A stretch of 10,443 nt of DNA from Actinomycetes bacterium (GCA_023429855.1 JAEZDB010000257.1:1-10443), one strand, 5' to 3'; numbered from the stretch's first letter, positions 1-7,108 are shown. Notes: generated by a model not told the origin, from the letters alone. Translations and numbers: made by a program.

Positions 1-2
1 CC

Positions 3-554
3 CGCGGACTGCGCGACGGCCGCGACCACCTGATCAGTGAGCTCGGGCGCATCGCCTCGACGGACGGGCTGACCGGTCTCGCGAACCGCGGCACCTTCGA
101 GCAGGTCGCCGAACGGCTCGTGCGCCGCGCCCAGATCGACCAGACGCCGCTGGCGCTCGTGATCTTCGACATCGACCACTTCAAGCAGCTCAACGACACG
201 CACGGCCACGCTGCGGGCGACCAAGCCCTGCGCGGCTTCGCGGAGACCCTGCAGACGCAGTCGCGCCCGACCGACCTCATTGCGCGGATCGGCGGCGAGG
301 AGTTCGTCGCCGTCATGCCGGGCATCGGCGCCGACGAGGCGGGCGCCTTTGCCGAGCGCGTGGGCGAGGCCTTGCGCGGCCAGCACAGCGGCATCACCGC
401 GCGCCTCACGGTGAGCGCGGGTGTCGCCCCGATGGGTGAGCACGACAGCGTTGACGCGCTGCTGCGCGAAGCCGAGAGTGCGCTGTACGCCGCCAAGGGC
501 GCCGGTCGCGACCGCGTCGTGCTCGCCGAGCTCGTCGAGTTCCCCGGCAGCTGA
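3..554 (+). CDS. Diguanylate cyclase, GGDEF domain (C-terminal part, 5' truncated)
   Basis: The reading frame is open from the window edge (first full codon at base 3) to TGA at 552-554, so the gene starts upstream. What is visible is a complete GGDEF domain, which condenses two GTP into the second messenger cyclic di-GMP. It begins with the classic entry motif DGLTGLANR (about 60-90), then DIDHFKQLND with the metal-binding Asp (about 168-197), and the active loop GGEEF at 291-305. An RxxD inhibitory site (RPTD, 264-275) sits five residues before the GGEEF, the usual position for product inhibition, so this looks like a catalytically competent, feedback-inhibited enzyme. The helix before the domain (RDHLISELGRIAS) resembles the linker joining GGDEF to an upstream sensor; the sensor itself is outside the window. 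The RNB ribonuclease gene starts 4 bases after the stop, implying co-transcription and probably translational coupling. Confidence 0.93.
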   Translation, partial: RGLRDGRDHLISELGRIASTDGLTGLANRGTFEQVAERLVRRAQIDQTPLALVIFDIDHFKQLNDTHGHAAGDQALRGFAETLQTQSRPTDLIARIGGEEFVAVMPGIGADEAGAFAERVGEALRGQHSGITARLTVSAGVAPMGEHDSVDALLREAESALYAAKGAGRDRVVLAELVEFPGS

Positions 555-558
555 CGCG

Positions 559-2070
559 ATGGCGGAGCCGAGAATCGCGGTCGCGGCGAGCGCCGTCGCG
601 GCCGACGAACTCGCTGCCGGCATCGCCGCCATCCGCGCCGAGTTGAAGCTGCCGGAGCGTTTCCCAGACGATGCGGTCGCCGAGGCTGAAGGCGTCAGCG
701 AGGGCGGCCACCCGGGCGCTGCGGCGTGGCTCACCCCTGGCGCGCCACGCGAGGACCGCACGGACCTGCCGCTCGTGACGCTCGACCCGCTCGGCAGCCG
801 CGACCTCGACCAGGCCTTTGCGATCGAGCGAGGGGCCCTCGACGCCGGCTTCGTGCTGCACTACGCGATCGCCGACGTTGCCGCGCACGTGCGTCCTGGC
901 GGTGCGATCGACCGCGAATCGCAGGGCCGCGGCGAGACGGTCTACCTCCCGGGAGCACGCGTCCCGCTCCATCCGGCAGCGCTGTCGGAGGACGCCGCGA
1001 GCCTGCTCCCCGGCGTCGATCGGCTCGCCGTGCTGTGGACGCTCACGCTCGACGCGGCGGGCGAACTCCTCGGGACCGTCGTGCGCCGTGCGACCGTCCG
1101 CTCGACCGCGCAGCTCGATTACGCGTCTGCGCAGACGCAGCTCGACGCCGGTACCCCGCACCCGCAGATCGCCGCGCTGGCGGCCCTTGGCCCGGTGCTG
1201 GCGGCGGCCGCGCGACGCCGCGGCGCGATCGAGCTGCACGAGTCGGCGCAGGAGCTCGTCCGTGCCGACGAGGGTGGCGGCTCCGACGCGTGGCACCTCA
1301 GCTGGGTGCCGCGCAACCCGCTGGAGGACTGGAACGCGCAGCTCTCGCTCCTGACTGGGCGGGCCGCGGCGGGGATCATGCTCCGCGCGAGTTCTGGCCT
1401 GTTGCGCACCCTGCCGCCAGCTCCGTCTGAGGCCGCCGACCAGCTGCGGACCGCCGCGCAGGCGCTCGGTGTGGCCTGGCCCGCCACCGCGACGCTCGCC
1501 GAGTGCCTGGCCTCGCTCGACCCGTCCAACCCGGCCGACCTCGCGCTGATGGACCGCTCGCGCGCGCTCCTGCGCGGCGCTGGCTACCTGCCGCTGCTCG
1601 GTGAGCTGCCGCTCCCGGGCGACGCCGTGCACTCGGCGGTCGCCGCCTTCTACGCGCACGTCACGGCGCCGCTGCGGCGTCTCGGTGACCGCTACGCGAC
1701 GGAGGCGGCGCTCGCCGCCGAAGTCGGGGTGCCGGCGCCGGCCTGGGTCACCGAGGCGCTCCCACGGCTGCCCGAGCTGCTGACCGCAAGTGGCCGTCGG
1801 GCAGGGTCGGCTGGCCGCTGCGTCGTGGATCTGGCCGAGGCGATCGTGCTCCAGCCGCGGGTGGGCGAGACCTTCGAGGCGGCCGTGGTCGAAGCGGCTG
1901 GCAAGGGCGCTGAGATCCGGATCGTCGACCCGCCGGTGCGAGCGCGGGCCGAGGGCGCCGGCCTGCGCGCGGGCACGCGGGCGTTGCTCACGCTGACCGA
2001 GGCCGATCCGGTGGCACGCCGTATTCGTTTTGCTGCAGCGGGCGGCGGAACCGGGGCTCACGCGCCGTAA
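559..2070 (+). CDS. RNB-domain exoribonuclease (RNase II/R family)
   Basis: A 503-residue protein of the RNase II/RNase R family, which degrades single-stranded RNA processively 3' to 5' in the cytoplasm. The RNB catalytic motif is TLDPLGSRDLDQAF at residues 74-87. It aligns with the metal-binding Asp cluster of E. coli RNase II (D201, D207, D209, D210): D76, D82 and D84 are kept, but the fourth position is Gln85. The downstream basic motif TAPLRRLGDRY (369-379) corresponds to the conserved TSPIRRYADL region. Residues about 435-503 look like a small C-terminal OB/S1-like domain. The N-terminal cold-shock domains of long RNase R are absent, and the length fits the short form common in Actinobacteria. 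The frame is open further upstream, but ATG at 559 is the sensible start: it lies 4 bases after the diguanylate cyclase stop and no clear Shine-Dalgarno is seen, suggesting coupled translation. The zinc peptidase follows after 24 bases. Confidence 0.9.
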   Translation: MAEPRIAVAASAVAADELAAGIAAIRAELKLPERFPDDAVAEAEGVSEGGHPGAAAWLTPGAPREDRTDLPLVTLDPLGSRDLDQAFAIERGALDAGFVLHYAIADVAAHVRPGGAIDRESQGRGETVYLPGARVPLHPAALSEDAASLLPGVDRLAVLWTLTLDAAGELLGTVVRRATVRSTAQLDYASAQTQLDAGTPHPQIAALAALGPVLAAAARRRGAIELHESAQELVRADEGGGSDAWHLSWVPRNPLEDWNAQLSLLTGRAAAGIMLRASSGLLRTLPPAPSEAADQLRTAAQALGVAWPATATLAECLASLDPSNPADLALMDRSRALLRGAGYLPLLGELPLPGDAVHSAVAAFYAHVTAPLRRLGDRYATEAALAAEVGVPAPAWVTEALPRLPELLTASGRRAGSAGRCVVDLAEAIVLQPRVGETFEAAVVEAAGKGAEIRIVDPPVRARAEGAGLRAGTRALLTLTEADPVARRIRFAAAGGGTGAHAP

Positions 2071-2094
2071 AAGGGGCTACGGTGGAGAGACGAA

Positions 2095-2781
2095 ATGTGG
2101 CTTTGGATCATCTTCACCGTTCCCCCGCTTCTGCTCGGTCTCTACGCGCAGAACAAGGTCAAGCGAACCTTCGCGAAGTACGGCGAGGTGAGGCCCGCCA
2201 ACGGGATGTCGGGAGCGCAGGCCGCTCAGGCCGTGCTGCAGACGGCCGGGCTTCCGGGCCTGTCGATTGAAGCGATCGACGGCCAGCTGACCGACCACTA
2301 CGACCCGACGAGCAAGACGCTGCGCCTGTCGGCCGCCGTCGGGGCGACGTCGTCGATCTCGGCGCTCGGTGTGGCCGCGCACGAGGCCGGCCATGCCATC
2401 CAAGACGCCAAGGGCTACGGGCCCATGCGGATCCGCCAGAAGATCGTGCCCTACGCCAACATCGGCGCCTCGGTCTGGATCTGGCCCACCGTCGGCGGCC
2501 TGATCTTCGCGGCCAGCTCGTTCGGCACGGCGCTGTTTCTCGTCGGCATCGGCCTCTTCGCGGCGGTCGTGCTCTTCCAGCTCGTCACGTTGCCGGTCGA
2601 GTTCGACGCCTCGCGTCGTGCACTCGTGGCCCTCGAGCAGCAGGGGTTGCTCCAGCCATCGGAGATGCCGGGGGCCAAGGCGGTGCTGAACGCCGCCGCG
2701 CTCACCTACGTCGCCGGCTTCATCAGCGCGCTCGGCCAGCTCCTCTACTTCATCCTCGCGTTCGCGGGCAACCGCAACTAG
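2095..2781 (+). CDS. Membrane zinc metallopeptidase, YugP-like (Zn_peptidase_2)
   Basis: A 228-residue integral membrane protein matching the YugP/Zn_peptidase_2 family along its length. The zinc motif HEAGH is at residues 96-100 (His96 and His100 ligands, Glu97 catalytic). The family motif LPVEFDASRRA at 166-176 supplies the likely third ligand, Glu169. The family signatures LTDHYDP (65-71) and VLNAAALTYVA (near 200) are also present. Hydrophobic segments lie at about 3-18, 121-141, 145-166 and 205-225, so the catalytic motif sits between the first and second membrane helices. The substrate of this family is not well established; a role in envelope protein turnover is an inference. The start is supported by GGAG at 2084-2087, 7 bases before the ATG. 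It appears to be the last gene of a run with the diguanylate cyclase and RNB ribonuclease. Confidence 0.92.
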   Translation: MWLWIIFTVPPLLLGLYAQNKVKRTFAKYGEVRPANGMSGAQAAQAVLQTAGLPGLSIEAIDGQLTDHYDPTSKTLRLSAAVGATSSISALGVAAHEAGHAIQDAKGYGPMRIRQKIVPYANIGASVWIWPTVGGLIFAASSFGTALFLVGIGLFAAVVLFQLVTLPVEFDASRRALVALEQQGLLQPSEMPGAKAVLNAAALTYVAGFISALGQLLYFILAFAGNRN

Positions 2782-2839
2782 GCGGTTCGGGCGCCGCGCG
2801 GCCGTTGCTCGGATCGCGCGCGCCAGGTCAAAGCCTGAA

Positions 2840-2855
2840 CGGCTGCTTACAGCCG
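2840..2855 (+). terminator. Small hairpin after the zinc peptidase gene (possible terminator)
   Basis: CGGCTG (2840-2845) and CAGCCG (2850-2855) form a perfect 6-bp stem with a 4-base loop, 58 bases after the peptidase stop and before the lapA promoter. There is no proper T-run after it, only CTCTT a few bases on, so termination is a guess from position. Confidence 0.25.
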
Positions 2856-2890
2856 AGTGCCTCTTGCGACGCAGGATCGCCGCGGCACTC

Positions 2891-2896
2891 TAGGTT
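2891..2896 (+). promoter_or_regulatory. Candidate -10 element of a leaderless lapA promoter
   Basis: TAGGTT fits the TAnnnT pattern of an actinobacterial -10 box. It ends 6 bases before the ATG at 2903, so transcription would begin at or next to the start codon. No Shine-Dalgarno is present. A possible -35, TTGCGA at 2864-2869, is 21 bases away, longer than ideal. Confidence 0.4.
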
Positions 2897-2902
2897 GGGA
2901 CC

Positions 2903-3232
2903 ATGACCCAGCCGCCCGAGTCGACCAAGCCCAGCCCCGCGCAGCCGCGGCCTGCCGAGCGGCCCGCGCACCCCGCCGACCGCGTGGAGCGCGACGGCCC
3001 CGGCGTCGTCCGCCGCACCACCAACACGTTCAAGCGCGTCCTGCTCGTGGTGATCGGCGCGCTGGTGGCGCTCTTCGCGGTCTTCAACAGCCAGAACGTC
3101 GAGGTCAAGTGGATCTTCGGCGACCCGATCCAGACGCCGCTGATCCTCGCCCTCGCGATCACGTTTGTCGCCGGCGCCGCCGTGGGCTGGCTGTGGGCGA
3201 AGCTCTCGCGCCGCGGCAACAGCGGCGCATAG
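2903..3232 (+). CDS. LapA-domain (DUF1049) small membrane protein
   Basis: A 109-residue protein with a disordered, Pro/Arg-rich N-terminus (1-40) followed by the two-helix LapA/DUF1049 architecture. The first membrane helix is at about 45-61 and is followed by the family signature FNSQNVEVKWIFG (61-73). The second helix is at about 78-99 (TPLILALAITFVAGAAVGWL), ending in a basic cytoplasmic tail. In E. coli, LapA (YciS) acts with LapB in regulating lipopolysaccharide synthesis. Actinobacteria with this domain generally lack that LPS pathway, so the function here is unknown, and a general envelope role is inference. The ATG at 2903 is the first in frame; it has no Shine-Dalgarno but has a TAnnnT box 6 bases upstream, which favours a leaderless mRNA. 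The next gene is convergent, so this is probably a single-gene unit. Confidence 0.85.
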   Translation: MTQPPESTKPSPAQPRPAERPAHPADRVERDGPGVVRRTTNTFKRVLLVVIGALVALFAVFNSQNVEVKWIFGDPIQTPLILALAITFVAGAAVGWLWAKLSRRGNSGA

Positions 3233-3242
3233 GGCGGCAAGC

Positions 3243-3279
3243 CGGTGAGCGGCGCGGCTGTCCCCCGCGCCACCCACCG
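3243..3279. terminator. GC-rich hairpin between convergent genes (candidate bidirectional terminator)
   Basis: GGCGCGG (3251-3257) pairs perfectly with CCGCGCC (3265-3271) around a 7-base loop. Beyond a 3x3 internal loop the stem continues with CGGTG (3243-3247) against CACCG (3275-3279). It sits centrally in the 73 bases between the lapA stop and the propeller stop, where a shared terminator is expected. There is no T-run on either side, as is frequent in high-GC Actinobacteria. Confidence 0.45.
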
Positions 3280-3305
3280 CCGTTTCGCCTCCCCCAAGCG
3301 TTGGC

Positions 3306-4508
3306 TTAGCCCGCTGCTGGAGAGAGCGTGGCGAGCGCTGCGGTGTCGACGGCGCCGAGCCGCTCACGCTGCGGGTAGCGGCCGACGGGCACGCGCTTGA
3401 CCTCCTGGCCGGTCGCGTAGGAGATCACCGACACGTAGTTCCCCGTGCTGTTCGACACGAGGCACAGGTTGCCGGTGCGGTCGTTCTGCGACCAGTACGG
3501 CTTCGAGAAGCCGCCGACCGTCGACGTGGCGGTGAGCGTGGCTCGGTCGACGATCTGGATCTGGTTGTCGATCGTGCCGGCGTTGCAGAGCTTAGTCTCG
3601 GCCGCGTTCATGGCCAGGCCGTGGTGCATCGAGTTCGCCGGCAGCCGGTCGGGGAACAGCGCGTTTCCTGCCAGCGTGCCGGCCGTGTTGAACTCGCGCG
3701 AGGTCTTGCCCGTGGCGAGGTCGAACTCGATGAAGCCGCGGCGGTACGAGAGCTGGAGGTAGGCCTTGGACTCGTCGGCGCTGATCACCGTGGGGCGCAC
3801 ACCGGCCTGGAACCTGTGGACCCTGAGCGTCTTGTAGGTCGTCGCGTCGACCACGGTGAGCTGGCGGTCGCCCTTCTGGCCGTTGAGCGCGTACGGCAGG
3901 TAGGTGGTGCCGATGCTGCCGATGTAGATCCGCCGGCCGTCGGCGGAGAAGTCGACGCCGTGCGGGAAGTCGCCCGCGCCGATCGACGTGATCTTCTTGC
4001 CCGTCTCGGTGTCGAACACGTGCGTGTAGCCGATCGAGCTGGCCGACACGAGGATCCGCTTGCCGTCGGGCGAGATCGCCATGTGGTCGGCGTTGGCGCT
4101 CTTGGTCTCCGCCTTCCACTTCACCTTCTTCGTGGCGATGTCCCAGGCGACGACGTCCTGCAGGATCCCGCGCGACACGATGAGCGTCTTGCCGTCGGAG
4201 CTGAGGGCCATGTCGTCGATGTAGTTCTCGCCGCCCTTCTGGTTCTTGACAACCTCCCACTGCACCGTGTTGACGAGGTTGAAGTTCAGGAGCGCGGCTT
4301 TGCGTGCTGCGCGGTCGGGCGCGATGTTCATCGAGCCGAGGTTCTGGAAGGTCGAGCCGTCGAGGAAGGAGACGGTGCCGCCGAAGGCGTTGCCGACGAC
4401 GACGACGTCGCGGGTGGCAGCGCTCGCGGGCGCGGCTGCGGCCAGGAGCGCCGTCGTAGCGGCAAGCGCAGCGCGGCGTGCGGAGCGGGGGGAGGACGAA
4501 GGAGACAC
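3306..4508 (-). CDS. Secreted beta-propeller protein (YVTN/YncE-like)
   Basis: A 400-residue exported protein. Residues 1-30 form a signal peptide: basic RSARR (8-12), a hydrophobic Ala/Leu core, and a likely cleavage after PASA near residue 30. The mature part is made of repeated beta-propeller blades with the recurring pattern 'DGKxxxVS ... V.D..T.K' (for example SSDGKTLIVSRG, SPDGKRILVSAS, SADGRRIYIGSI), as in YncE/YVTN or quinoprotein-like seven-bladed propellers. Two cysteines, Cys308 and Cys349, could form a disulfide outside the cell. No catalytic motif, haem CxxCH or anchoring signal is visible, so the ligand or partner is unknown. The start is GTG at 4508, with no Shine-Dalgarno but a TAGACC box 6 bases upstream. 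It is divergent from a TetR gene across 93 bases containing a palindrome, so control by that regulator is plausible. Confidence 0.85.
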   Translation of the reverse strand: MSPSSSPRSARRAALAATTALLAAAAPASAATRDVVVVGNAFGGTVSFLDGSTFQNLGSMNIAPDRAARKAALLNFNLVNTVQWEVVKNQKGGENYIDDMALSSDGKTLIVSRGILQDVVAWDIATKKVKWKAETKSANADHMAISPDGKRILVSASSIGYTHVFDTETGKKITSIGAGDFPHGVDFSADGRRIYIGSIGTTYLPYALNGQKGDRQLTVVDATTYKTLRVHRFQAGVRPTVISADESKAYLQLSYRRGFIEFDLATGKTSREFNTAGTLAGNALFPDRLPANSMHHGLAMNAAETKLCNAGTIDNQIQIVDRATLTATSTVGGFSKPYWSQNDRTGNLCLVSNSTGNYVSVISYATGQEVKRVPVGRYPQRERLGAVDTAALATLSPAAG

Positions 4509-4514
4509 GGGACA

Positions 4515-4520
4515 GGTCTA
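4515..4520 (-). promoter_or_regulatory. Candidate -10 element of the beta-propeller gene
   Basis: On the minus strand, TAGACC lies 6 bases before the GTG start at 4508. This is the same spacing as seen for lapA and would give a leaderless transcript. It matches the -10 consensus at only 3 of 6 positions; the expected -35 region (about 4538-4543, TGAACG on the minus strand) falls inside the palindrome described next. Confidence 0.35.
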
Positions 4521-4527
4521 CCACAGA

Positions 4528-4549
4528 AAAACGCAAACGTTCAGGTTTT
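4528..4549. promoter_or_regulatory. 22-bp interrupted palindrome, candidate TetR operator
   Basis: AAAAC (4528-4532) mirrors GTTTT (4545-4549), and the centre AACGTT (4536-4541) is itself a perfect palindrome, so 8 of 11 base pairs obey dyad symmetry about 4538/4539. It is conspicuously A/T-rich for this genome. It lies in the 93-base gap between the divergent propeller and tetR genes, over the likely -35 region of the propeller promoter. Size and symmetry fit a TetR-dimer operator. That the neighbouring TetR binds here is inference. Confidence 0.5.
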
Positions 4550-4585
4550 GGCTCGAAGGGCGCTCAGTTCGTGGCGCGCCCGCGA

Positions 4586-4591
4586 TAGCCT
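4586..4591 (+). promoter_or_regulatory. Candidate -10 element of the tetR gene
   Basis: TAGCCT (TAnnnT type) ends 10 bases before the GTG at 4602, and there is no Shine-Dalgarno between them. This is compatible with a leaderless or near-leaderless transcript. No good -35 is seen. Confidence 0.3.
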
Positions 4592-4601
4592 CGCCGTCGA
4601 C

Positions 4602-5255
4602 GTGACCAGCGACCCGACGCCCACAGCAGGCCGCCTCTGGCGCGGGCAAGACGCGGGAACCCGACGCGGCGAGCAGCACGAGCGGCTGCTGCGGGCCGCA
4701 GCCGCCGTGGTCGTCCGAGTCGGCTACGCCGCCACGACGGCCGAGGCGATCAGCCGCGAGGCGAAGATGTCGAAGGCGACGTTCTACGCGCACTTCGCCA
4801 ACAAGGAGGCCTGCTTCCTTGCGCTCCTCGAGCTCGGGGCGCAGCTCGCGTTGCGTCGCGTCGTCGAGGCTGCCCGCGACGCCGGCGACGACGCCGCCGC
4901 GCGGCATCGCGCCGGGCTCGGCGCGTTCCTCGCGATCGTTGGCGAGGAGCCGGTCGCGGCGCGGGCGATCCTCGTCGACGGACTCAACAGCGGTCCGGCG
5001 ACGATCGCCCGGCGCGACGAGCTCTTCACGGCCTTTGCGGAGGTGATGTTCCAGGAGACCGAGCGCGGCTCCGACGTCACCGGCGGTCCGCGTTTCGCGA
5101 CCGTCTACGACGCGCAGGGCGTCGTCGGCGCGGTCGTCGAGCTCACGTCACGACACCTGCGCAGCGGCAAGCCCGAGCGGCTCGCCGACGTGCAGGCCAT
5201 CGTCGAGCGGCTCCTGTTCGGAGTGCTGGTCGACGACGTCAGTGGGCTGCGGTGA
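4602..5255 (+). CDS. TetR/AcrR-family transcriptional regulator
   Basis: A 217-residue regulator with the TetR plan. The N-terminal DNA-binding domain covers about residues 25-70, and its helix-turn-helix is clear: TTAEAISREAKMSKATFYAHF (45-65) followed by NKEACFLALL (67-76). The all-helical C-terminal ligand/dimer domain (about 80-217) is too variable to name an inducer. The reading frame is open for about a kilobase upstream, but that part only shadows the propeller gene on the other strand. GTG at 4602 is the best start because it gives a normal-length arm before the first helix and has a TAGCCT box just upstream. It is divergent from the secreted propeller gene, its likely target, and overlaps the end of the convergent phoD gene by 17 bases. 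Auto-repression through the palindrome at 4528-4549 is plausible. Confidence 0.9.
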   Translation: MTSDPTPTAGRLWRGQDAGTRRGEQHERLLRAAAAVVVRVGYAATTAEAISREAKMSKATFYAHFANKEACFLALLELGAQLALRRVVEAARDAGDDAAARHRAGLGAFLAIVGEEPVAARAILVDGLNSGPATIARRDELFTAFAEVMFQETERGSDVTGGPRFATVYDAQGVVGAVVELTSRHLRSGKPERLADVQAIVERLLFGVLVDDVSGLR

Positions 5256-6960
5256 ACTGCTGCAGCGCCTGCGAGGCCTGCTGCTGCGTTACACGCAGCG
5301 AACGCGATGCCGGTGCGATCGGCCCGCTCGCGATCTGGTTCACGACGGCCTGGCCGCGCGGGATCTCAAAGCGCGCGAGCGTGAAGACCTGCGCGTCGGC
5401 CTTGCGCACCTCGCGCACGGCCCGGAACTGCACCTTGAGCGCGCCGCTCGTGGCCTCGGCCAGGCCGTAGCCCTTGTAGGCCGAATTCGAGTACCGCAGG
5501 TGCGGGTTGGCTCCGCGGATCAGCGGGTCGAGCACCTTGGCGGCAGCGTTGCGCGTCGACTCGGTCGTCGCGAAACGGTCGGCGATGCCCTGCGACGTGA
5601 TCGACCCCACGACCAGTTCGGTCGCGACGGGCGCGCCGCTCTTGCCGTAGCCGTCGACCCAGACCGACTTGTGGCGACCGGTGCGCGTCACCGACCCGGC
5701 GAAGAACGTGTGGATGTCGCCGGTGAAGAACGCCACGTCTTTGACGCCGTGCTTGGCGATCGCGTCGGCGATCAACGTGCGCTCGTAGCCGTAGCCGTCC
5801 CACGCGTCGGTGTTGAGCGGATAACCGGGGGCGAGGTCGAGCGACTGGATCATCACCTGGTTGGCGATCAGCTTCCACGGTGCGGTCGACGTCTTCAAAC
5901 GGTCGATCAGCCAGTCGCGCTGCCCGGTGCCGAGCAGCGTGCTCGTCTTGCGGCGCGTCGTCGACAGGTCGCCGCAGAGCCCGATGAAGGTGTCGCCGGG
6001 GTTGCAGACCTGGTTCGTGCGGAACTGGCGCGTGTCGAGCGCGAGGAGGTCGACCTGCCCGAAGCGCGTCGCGCCGTAGATCTTGTCGGGCGTGGCCGCG
6101 TCGCGGATCACCGGCATCGCCTCGAAGAACGCGCGATAGCCGTTGGCGCGTCGCTCGGCAAACGGGATCGGCCGCGAACCGCGCTTCTTGCTGTTGCCGC
6201 CGGGCAGGTTCGCGGCGTAGTTGTCTTCGACCTCGTGGTCGTCCCAGATGGAGATGAGCGGTGCGCTGGCGCGCACGGCCTTTAGGAACTGGTCGCCGTG
6301 GTAGGTGCGGTACTGGGTGGCGTATTCGTCGTAGGTGCGGACGGTGCCGTCGGGCGTCTCGGGCACCTTGCGCACCGCGTTCTCGAAGAACGCGTCCTCG
6401 TAGATGTAGTCGCCGAGGCAGACGACCAGATCGACGTCCTGCTCGGCGAGGTCGCGGTGCGCCGCGTAGTTGCCGGAGAGAAAGTCCTGGCAGGCGAAGA
6501 ACGCGAGCTTCACCGGTTCGTTTGAGTCCGGCGGGAGCGACGTGCGGAACCGGCCGACGGGCGAGGACTCCCCGTCGGCGGTCTCAAAGCGGTACCAGTA
6601 GCGCTCTCCTGGCTGGAGGGCGCTGCCGCCGATCCGCACCCGCGCCGTGCCGCCGGCGGCCGGGTCGGCGAGCGCCTCGGTACGGGCGACGACCTTGGCG
6701 AACGCCTCGTCCTTGGCGACCTCGACGGTGAGCCGCGACGCGCCCGTGAGGCCGTTCAGCTGCGTCCAGAGCGTGGCGGCGGTCTGGTCGACCTGCCCCG
6801 AGGCGATGCCCTGCGCGAAGGCGACGTCGGCGGCGCCCGGCACGGCAGCAAGCGCACGGGAGAGCAGCGGATCGCTGAGCACCCACAGGCCGGCGGCGCC
6901 GATTGCAGACTTGACGAACGTGCGCCGGTCGAGGGCGAGGTGGGGCGGCTGGGCGGGCAT
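5239..6960 (-). CDS. phoD: PhoD-type alkaline phosphatase/phosphodiesterase, Tat-exported
   Basis: A 573-residue protein with the full PhoD layout. A Tat signal, DRRTFVKSA (11-19), precedes a hydrophobic stretch to about residue 39. An N-terminal beta-sandwich domain (about 45-140, ending RYWYRFETADG...GRFRTS) precedes the metallophosphatase domain. Metal-site motifs are ACQD (156-159), GDYIYE (183-188), WDDHEVEDN (239-247) and GDIHTF (414-419). In characterised PhoD these bind Ca2+ and Fe3+ and hydrolyse phosphomonoesters and diesters, including teichoic acids, outside the membrane. Cys157 fits the conserved Fe-ligand cysteine. The ATG at 6960 puts the twin-arginine at residue 12-13; no other in-frame start exists back to the upstream stop. 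No Shine-Dalgarno sits at a normal distance, although a strong one lies 40 bases upstream. I recognised no Pho box. Related activities (phospholipase D-like) in this family cannot be excluded. Confidence 0.93.
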   Translation of the reverse strand: MPAQPPHLALDRRTFVKSAIGAAGLWVLSDPLLSRALAAVPGAADVAFAQGIASGQVDQTAATLWTQLNGLTGASRLTVEVAKDEAFAKVVARTEALADPAAGGTARVRIGGSALQPGERYWYRFETADGESSPVGRFRTSLPPDSNEPVKLAFFACQDFLSGNYAAHRDLAEQDVDLVVCLGDYIYEDAFFENAVRKVPETPDGTVRTYDEYATQYRTYHGDQFLKAVRASAPLISIWDDHEVEDNYAANLPGGNSKKRGSRPIPFAERRANGYRAFFEAMPVIRDAATPDKIYGATRFGQVDLLALDTRQFRTNQVCNPGDTFIGLCGDLSTTRRKTSTLLGTGQRDWLIDRLKTSTAPWKLIANQVMIQSLDLAPGYPLNTDAWDGYGYERTLIADAIAKHGVKDVAFFTGDIHTFFAGSVTRTGRHKSVWVDGYGKSGAPVATELVVGSITSQGIADRFATTESTRNAAAKVLDPLIRGANPHLRYSNSAYKGYGLAEATSGALKVQFRAVREVRKADAQVFTLARFEIPRGQAVVNQIASGPIAPASRSLRVTQQQASQALQQFTAAH

Positions 6961-7108
6961 GGCGAAGGCGTTGATCCGAGAGCTGGAAGAACAGCCAGGC
7001 TCCTCCTTCGGGGCGCTGCGGTCAAGGACGCATCACCCCCGCGTAACGGCGTCGTCCAGGAGCCCGTTCGTGCCCAGTCGGGCCCCGTGAGAGTGACGAG
7101 CCTCCATT

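Noticed and set aside
406..2061. 551-codon open frame on the minus strand opposite the RNB gene
   Set aside because: Its translation is Arg/Gly/Ala-rich low-complexity without any recognisable domain; it is the usual mirror frame of a high-GC gene.
3621..4601. Long plus-strand open frame running into tetR
   Set aside because: This part is antisense to the propeller gene and has no domain; only the section from GTG 4602 encodes a recognisable TetR protein.
5242..6285. 347-codon plus-strand open frame within phoD
   Set aside because: Antisense shadow; the minus strand encodes all PhoD motifs in order.
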